Shown in pieces: positions 59,462-64,000 of a stretch of DNA of 64,000 nucleotides. Source of the stretch: Candidatus Eisenbacteria bacterium (GTDB lineage: Bacteria; Eisenbacteria; RBG-16-71-46); assembly GCA_020847735.1 (NCBI GenBank), contig JADLBL010000023.1:80495-144494 (forward strand), given 5' to 3'. Position 1 is the first letter of the stretch. Each line of letters starts with the position of its first letter. The notes below the pieces were generated by a model. That model was not told the DNA's origin and searched no databases. It worked only from the letters and a program-made list of their open reading frames with translations. The position numbers and the translations under genes are program-made.

Positions 59462-60859
59462 CTACTCCCCGCTCACCGTCATCTCGCCGATCAGCAGCGT
59501 GGGGCAGGCGACCGAGGTGCGGAACTCGAGGTCGTCGCCGACGGCGGTGATGGCGCGAAGCATCGCGAGCGAGTTGCCGGCGACGGTCACGCCGTCCACG
59601 GGATAGGCCTTCTCGCCCTTTTCGATCCACCAGCCCCGTGCCTGGAACGAGTAGTCGCCGGTCACGGGGTTGAAGCCGAACGAACCCGAGTCGTCGTACC
59701 AGAACCCGCGGTCCACCGAGCGCACGATGGCCTCGGGCGGGGATTCGCCGGGTTCGACGAACAGGTTGTGAAAGCCGATGCCGGGCACGCTCGCGAAGCC
59801 GCGGATGCCGTTGCCGGTGAGCGGGTGACCGGTGCGGCGCGCATGGTAGTAATCGTAGGCGAACGACGCGCAGCGGCCGGCGTCGATCAGCACGTTGCGA
59901 CGAGTGCGCACGCCTTCGCAGTCGTAGGGCGAGCTGCCCAGGCCGCGCACGATCGTGCCGTCGTCCACGAGCGTCATGAGCGGCGAGGCGATCGGCTCGC
60001 CGAGCCTGCCGGTCAGCCAGGACGAGCGCTTGAGCACCGCCTCGCCGGTGAAGGCCTCGTAGATCTCGGAGATCCACGCCGCCGCGACCTCGGGCGACAT
60101 CACGACAGGGACGCGGGCGGTCGGCACGCGGCGCGCGCCGAGGCGGCCGAGCGCGCGGCGCGCCGCCTCGCGCCCGATCGCCTCCATGGGCGGCAGGTCG
60201 GCGAGGTGGCGCTTCGACATGCCGTGGACGCCGCTCTGTTGCTTTCCCCCGCCGTCGTCGGCGAGAGCGACGACCCAGGCGCTCGCCGCGGTGCCTTCCC
60301 ATGCGCGCGCGACGCCGCGCGAGTTGGCGATCGCGAACGAGCCCGCGCTGCTCGCGACCGTGGCCCCGTCGGTGCGCCGGATGCGCGGGTCGGCTCCGAG
60401 CGCGGCGCGCTCGAGTTCGAGCGCCATCTCGATCTTGCGCTCGGGCGAGAACTCGAGGGCCCGCGGATCGAACGACTGCAGGTCGAGCGAGGCGTCGTCG
60501 CCGGCCTCCTCGGGCGCGGGCACGCCGTTCGCCTCGTCGGGCGTCGTGTAGCGGGCGAGCGCCACGGCGCGGCGCGCCAGATCGTCAATGCCGGCGGCGC
60601 TCAGGTCGGTGCCCGAGCAGAAGCCCACCGCGCCGTTCACGATCACGCGCACGCCGAGGCCGAGCGTGCCGCTCTGCTGCAGCGTCTCGATCCGCCCGCC
60701 GAGCACGCTCGCGGTGAACGCGCGCGAGCTTTCGAGGCACGCGTCGGCCGTGTCGGCGCCCGCGGCCCGGGCGCGCGCGAGAGCCTGTTCGGCCAGCTCC
60801 AGCAGCCGCCCGGGCGGGGCGTGGACGGTCGCCCCGCCCGCCGGGTCGGTGACGCTCAA
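59462..60859 (-). CDS. tldE: TldE/PmbA metalloprotease partner
   Basis: A 465-aa PmbA/TldE protein; with TldD it forms the dimeric protease that trims peptides such as microcin precursors. Visible: ARAAGADTADACLESSRAFT, the N-terminal strand pair, FAIANSRGVARAWEGTAASA, RVPVVMSPEVAAAWISEI and the C-terminal barrel GGKQQSGVHGM. It lacks the HExxxH motif, which TldD supplies, as expected. TTG 60859 overlaps the stop of the barrel gene (TTGA). Confidence 0.9.
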   Translation of the reverse strand: MSVTDPAGGATVHAPPGRLLELAEQALARARAAGADTADACLESSRAFTASVLGGRIETLQQSGTLGLGVRVIVNGAVGFCSGTDLSAAGIDDLARRAVALARYTTPDEANGVPAPEEAGDDASLDLQSFDPRALEFSPERKIEMALELERAALGADPRIRRTDGATVASSAGSFAIANSRGVARAWEGTAASAWVVALADDGGGKQQSGVHGMSKRHLADLPPMEAIGREAARRALGRLGARRVPTARVPVVMSPEVAAAWISEIYEAFTGEAVLKRSSWLTGRLGEPIASPLMTLVDDGTIVRGLGSSPYDCEGVRTRRNVLIDAGRCASFAYDYYHARRTGHPLTGNGIRGFASVPGIGFHNLFVEPGESPPEAIVRSVDRGFWYDDSGSFGFNPVTGDYSFQARGWWIEKGEKAYPVDGVTVAGNSLAMLRAITAVGDDLEFRTSVACPTLLIGEMTVSGE

Positions 60860-61677
60860 CGCCGGCCCCGGATCGTCCAGTTGAGACCGGCGGTGAACTG
60901 CCAGCCGCCGCCGTCGATCTTCGCCCGCGCGTCGTCCTCGAGGCGGCGCAGGGGCTCGTCCACGATCTCGGTGCCGGCCGAGGAGCGGTTCCGGTACTGA
61001 CCCTCGAGCTCGCCGAAGTCGCGCCACAGCCAGGCGCCGCGCGCCGTCAGCCACCAGTTGCCGTACAGGGGCCGCCGCCAGCCGAGAAGCGGGCCGCCGG
61101 AAAACGACACGGCGTGAAAGGCGCCGCTGACGCTCGCGTCGTTCGCGGGCGAGCGGTAGACGGTCAGCGCGAACTGCTCCGAATAGTGCGCGAACGCGAG
61201 GCCGGCCGAACCGCCGACTTCGAAGCCCAGCAGCCACGCCGGCCGGTACGTCGTCACGGCGCGCACGTCCATCGTGGACATGAGCGAGATCAGGTCGAGC
61301 GAGCCGGTCCCTGTGCCCGCAGCGAACGTGTGCACGCGCTGGCGCTGCAGCTCGGTCGCGACGCCCCATGCCCAGCGTCCGTGCCGCAATCCGAGCTCCA
61401 CGGCGTACGCGCCCGCGTCGCCGAAGCGCCGGAACGGCGTCGGCGTGCCGAGGCTGTCCACGCCGACGCGTTCCATGTAGGCGATGTTGGCGTTCGGATC
61501 GGTCAGGTCCTGCGGCGCGAATCCGCCGCGCACCTCGACGTACAGGCCGGACGGCGCCGGCGTGAACACGGCTTTCGGCGCCGGCGCCTTCGCCGCGGCC
61601 GCGCCGGCGCCTTCCTGCGCGGACGCGGCGGAAGCGAACATCGCGAACACGAAAAGGAAGAGGGACAGGGGCTTCAT
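60856..61677 (-). CDS. Outer-membrane protein inserted between tldD and tldE
   Basis: A 273-aa exported protein: signal peptide MKPLSLFLFVFAMFASAASA, then an Ala/Lys/Pro spacer and alternating strands (SGLYVEVRGGFAPQDLTD, YAVELGLRHGRWAWGVATEL, WLLGFEVGGSAGLAFAHYSE, WQFTAGLNWTIRGRR). It has the look of an outer-membrane barrel of about ten strands. CGGAGG lies about 10 bases before ATG 61677. It sits 23 bases after tldD and overlaps tldE, so all three are one unit. Barrels are not usual members of tldDE operons. Confidence 0.78.
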   Translation of the reverse strand: MKPLSLFLFVFAMFASAASAQEGAGAAAAKAPAPKAVFTPAPSGLYVEVRGGFAPQDLTDPNANIAYMERVGVDSLGTPTPFRRFGDAGAYAVELGLRHGRWAWGVATELQRQRVHTFAAGTGTGSLDLISLMSTMDVRAVTTYRPAWLLGFEVGGSAGLAFAHYSEQFALTVYRSPANDASVSGAFHAVSFSGGPLLGWRRPLYGNWWLTARGAWLWRDFGELEGQYRNRSSAGTEIVDEPLRRLEDDARAKIDGGGWQFTAGLNWTIRGRR

Positions 61678-61700
61678 CTGCAGGTGCCTCCGGGACAGCG

Positions 61701-63137
61701 TCAGACCGCGGTGCCTCCCACGGTGATGCCGGTGAATCGGACGGTCGGCTGGCCCACGCCGACGGGTTTCCACTGGCCGTCCTTGCCGCACGATCCGGTG
61801 GTGCCGTCAATGAGCAGGTCGTTGCCGACGCCGTCAATCTTCAGCATGGCGTCGTTGCCGTTGCCGGCGAGTGTCGCGTTGCGGACCGGGTGCGTCAGCC
61901 GGCCCTTTTCGATCTGCCAGGCCTCGGTGACCTGGAACGAGAAGTTGCCGTCCGCCGGGCTCACCGAACCGCCGCCCAGGCGCTTGCAGTAAAGGCCGCG
62001 GTCCACCGACCCGATCAGCTCGTCCGGCGAGTGCGGACCGGGCTCGATGTAGGTGTTGGTCATCCGGCACAGCGGCACGTCGCGATACGACGCGCGACGG
62101 CCGTTGCCGGTCGGCGCGTTGCCGGTGAGCGTCGCGTTGAGCCGGTCCCAGAGGTAGCCGGTGAGCACGCCGTCCTCGACGAGCACGGTGCGCTGCGCCG
62201 GCGTGCCCTCGTCGTCCACCCGGAACGAGCCGCGCGAGAGGGGAACGAGCCCCGAGTCCACGATGGTCACGCCCTTCGCCGCGACCACCTGCCCCCTTTG
62301 CACGGCGCGGATGCTGCTGCCCTTGCGGATCGTGTCGCCTTCCATGCTGTGGCCGAAGCACTCGTGGACCATCACGCCGCCCCAGCCGTTGCAGACGACG
62401 ACCGGGTACGAGCCCGCTTCCGGCTCGCGCGCCGACAGCAGCAGCACGGCGCTGCCGGCGGCTTCGGTGGCGATGTCCTCGGGGCTGCGCTCGGACTCGA
62501 AGTACGAAGCCTCGACGCAGCCGCCGCCGGCGGCGAAGCCTTCCTGGCGCCCGTCGCCGTCCAGCGCGAGCGTGGTCACCGCGAAGCGCGAGAGCAGCGT
62601 GCGGTCCTCGGCCCAGACGCCGTCGCTGTTGGCGATCAGGAAGCAGCGGGCGCTGGTCACCAGGTGCACGCTCACCTCGCGCACGCGCGGGTCGTGCCCG
62701 CGCGCGGCGGCGTCGGCGCGGCGCAGCAGTTCGACGCGCTTCGCCTCGTCGAGCGCCAGCGCCGCCGGGTGCGCGAGCGTGAAGGGCGCGGGCGCTTCCA
62801 CGACGCGGAACGCGCGTGGCGCCCCCGAGGCGCGTCCGTCGCGGGCGATGCGGGCTGCGACCCGCGCCGCCTCGCGCGCCCCGGCGGCGCCGAAGCCGTC
62901 GGCGTACGCGTAGCCCGTCTGGTCGCCGGTGATCGCCCGGACGCCGATGCCGTTGAGCACCGAGTAGGAGGCCGTCCGCACGCGGCCCTCGTCGAACGAA
63001 AAGCCGGACAGGATCGAGTGCTCGGCGTAGACGTCGGCGAACTCGGCGCCGGAGTTGCGCGCGAGCGCGAGCAGTTCGCCCACCAGTTCGCGCGGGACGA
63101 GGGTCGAGAGGTCGGGCAGCGGGGCGTCGGTCGCCAT
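61701..63137 (-). CDS. tldD: TldD metalloprotease
   Basis: A 478-aa protease subunit. The zinc motif reads VMVHECFGHSMEGD (H258-E-x3-H262), where the family usually has H-E-A-F-G-H. N-terminal ADVYAEHSILSGFSFDEGRV and the C-terminal YIEPGPHSPDELIGSVDRGL are conserved, as is FSFQVTEAWQIEKG. GGAGAGCC precedes ATG 63137. First in the operon tldD-barrel-tldE. Confidence 0.94.
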   Translation of the reverse strand: MATDAPLPDLSTLVPRELVGELLALARNSGAEFADVYAEHSILSGFSFDEGRVRTASYSVLNGIGVRAITGDQTGYAYADGFGAAGAREAARVAARIARDGRASGAPRAFRVVEAPAPFTLAHPAALALDEAKRVELLRRADAAARGHDPRVREVSVHLVTSARCFLIANSDGVWAEDRTLLSRFAVTTLALDGDGRQEGFAAGGGCVEASYFESERSPEDIATEAAGSAVLLLSAREPEAGSYPVVVCNGWGGVMVHECFGHSMEGDTIRKGSSIRAVQRGQVVAAKGVTIVDSGLVPLSRGSFRVDDEGTPAQRTVLVEDGVLTGYLWDRLNATLTGNAPTGNGRRASYRDVPLCRMTNTYIEPGPHSPDELIGSVDRGLYCKRLGGGSVSPADGNFSFQVTEAWQIEKGRLTHPVRNATLAGNGNDAMLKIDGVGNDLLIDGTTGSCGKDGQWKPVGVGQPTVRFTGITVGGTAV

Positions 63138-63185
63138 CGTTCGGCAAGGCTCTCCAGCGGTCCGGGCGGCAAGGTCGGGTCCGGC

Positions 63186-63191
63186 AGGTTA
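63186..63191 (-). promoter_or_regulatory. -10-like hexamer for tldD
   Basis: TAACCT (63191-63186, minus strand), about 48 bases before ATG 63137. No clear -35. Confidence 0.35.
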
Positions 63192-63267
63192 GCGCCGGCG
63201 GCGCGAATCGTCATGTCGGCAGGGCGTTGCGGGGGGCCGCGTTGGACCGGACGTCGGAAAAAACTTG

Positions 63268-63297
63268 TTGACCTGACGGTCAGTTGCCGAATAGATT
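63268..63297 (+). promoter_or_regulatory. Promoter and candidate operator of the TetR gene
   Basis: TTGACC (63268-63273) and TAGATT (63292-63297) are 18 bases apart. Within the spacer, CTGACGGTCAG (63273-63283) is a near-perfect palindrome, and a related CAGTCAG follows the -10. This is the usual layout of a TetR-family autoregulatory operator. Confidence 0.6.
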
Positions 63298-63366
63298 ACC
63301 GGCCAGTCAGTAAGTAACGCCTCATCTGCTTCTGAACGGAAGGCACACCCGGAACGGAATCGACTC

Positions 63367-64000
63367 ATGACCACGCATCCCAACGCCGGCGAGCGCGGCG
63401 CGAATCCCCGCTGGCACCGCCGCAAGGAAACCCGGCCCGCCGAGATTCTCGAAGCGGCGCTGCAGGAGTTCGTCGAGCGCGGCTACGCCGCCACGCGCCT
63501 CGACGACATCGCCCGGCGCGCCGGCTGCACGAAGGGCACGATCTTCCTCTACTTCGCGACCAAGGAGGAACTGTTCAAGGCGGTCGTGCGCGAACACGTC
63601 GTGCCGCGAATCCTGCAGGCCGAGCAGACCGTGGAGCAGCACGCGGGCTCCGCGCGCGAGCTGCTCGAGAAGGTGCTGCGCACGCGCTGGCAGACGCTCT
63701 ACCACTCCGAGCTGAGCGGGCTGCCGAAACTGATGTTCGCCGAAGCCGGCAACTTCCCCGACCTCGCGCGCTTCTACCACGACGAGGTCATCGCACGCAG
63801 CCAGGCGATCGTGAAGGGCATCGTGCAGCGCGGCATCGAGCGCGGCGAGTTCCGTCCGGTGGACGCGCACAGCATCGCGCTCGTCGCCTCGGCGCCGATG
63901 CTCATGGCGGCGCTGTGGAAACATTCCTTCTCGCACTGCGTCCCTTCGTACGCGGACGCCCGGGCCTACTTCGAAGCCTCGCTCGACAACCTGCTCAGCG
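63367..64000 (+). CDS. TetR-family regulator (right edge, incomplete)
   Basis: About 211 codons before the edge; the end is missing. The N-terminal HTH reads AEILEAALQEFVERGYAATR, LDDIARRAGCTKGTIFLYFA, TKEELFKAVVREHV, a classic TetR/AcrR domain. The C-terminal ligand domain (LPKLMFAEAGNFPDLARFYH) is of the type found in regulators of efflux operons. The upstream palindrome overlaps its promoter, so it probably represses itself and genes beyond the window. Confidence 0.9.
   Translation, partial: MTTHPNAGERGANPRWHRRKETRPAEILEAALQEFVERGYAATRLDDIARRAGCTKGTIFLYFATKEELFKAVVREHVVPRILQAEQTVEQHAGSARELLEKVLRTRWQTLYHSELSGLPKLMFAEAGNFPDLARFYHDEVIARSQAIVKGIVQRGIERGEFRPVDAHSIALVASAPMLMAALWKHSFSHCVPSYADARAYFEASLDNLLS

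Noticed and set aside
1..64000. CRISPR array, prophage, tRNA/rRNA genes or a transposase
   Set aside because: No regularly spaced direct repeats, phage structural genes, RNA gene signatures or transposase domains were seen on either strand.

Overview
This is a 64 kb chromosomal window from a very GC-rich diderm bacterium; almost every third codon position is G or C. Diderm features include many outer-membrane beta-barrel candidates, lipoboxes, DsbD and a LolA-like protein. Two proteins end in FlgD/type-A-like C-terminal sorting domains, and two others share an identical C-terminal 'NRTWGAIKTLYR'. With the lineage-specific secreted proteins, this points to the FCB side of the tree, most like Candidatus Eisenbacteria. 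The taxonomic placement is inference; no rRNA gene is present to prove it.

Layout. 1-3.8 kb: the N-terminus of an aspartokinase coupled to a DHFR-like reductase (minus), diverging from two coupled amidohydrolases (plus). 3.9-7.5 kb: a tandem pair of secreted paralogs, an esterase and small membrane or secreted proteins. 7.5-11 kb: a coupled outer-membrane/LolA-like pair diverging from another barrel protein. 11-14.4 kb: endonuclease III with a long basic tail, then an SppA protease preceded by a barrel-like domain. 14.6-19.9 kb: a five-gene run otsB-otsA-TM-helix channel protein-DUF5752-TreT-like glycosyltransferase, almost entirely start/stop overlapped; it reads as a trehalose/osmotic-stress operon. 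19.9-23.4 kb (minus): a DUF2306 membrane protein, a HELLH zinc-peptidase with repeats, and a TPR-like anchored protein. 23.6-29 kb: a YhaO/YhaN (SbcD/SbcC-like) pair, a secreted cyclophilin-like protein and an isoprenylcysteine methyltransferase-like protein. 29-31 kb: a DUF6249 protein and an ECF sigma/anti-sigma pair, flanked by two inverted-repeat elements. 31-35.2 kb: a YyaL/DUF255 protein followed by DsbD. 35.2-41.3 kb: a small barrel protein, a retropepsin-PDZ protease coupled to a 750-aa lipoprotein, and a secreted protein with a sorting domain. 41.4-50 kb (minus): small metabolic and accessory genes (PEP-mutase-like, DUF1801, cupin, NTF2-like, amidase, Tat micro-protein, thioesterase, Eis-like acetyltransferase, lipoprotein, DinB). 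50-52.8 kb (plus): a barrel protein and two tandem Cys-rich secreted paralogs. 52.8-55.7 kb (minus): a WecA-like transferase, a GT2 glycosyltransferase and a Mut7-C protein. 55.8-59.4 kb (plus): a Tat-exported nitroreductase and a beta-helix protein. 59.4-63.2 kb (minus): tldD-barrel-tldE. The right edge is a truncated TetR regulator with a candidate operator.

Overall organisation. Genes sit in short operons with 4-base ATGA/GTGA/TTGA overlaps, so translational coupling is widespread. Several first genes have no Shine-Dalgarno sequence but a -10-like hexamer (TAGACT, TAGCGT, TAACGT, CATAAT) 6-8 nt before the ATG. This indicates leaderless transcripts. Three kinds of long inverted-repeat (MITE-like) elements lie between genes. 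One appears to supply the ribosome-binding site of a sigma factor, and another carries a -10-like end. No tRNA, rRNA, CRISPR array, prophage or transposase gene was found.
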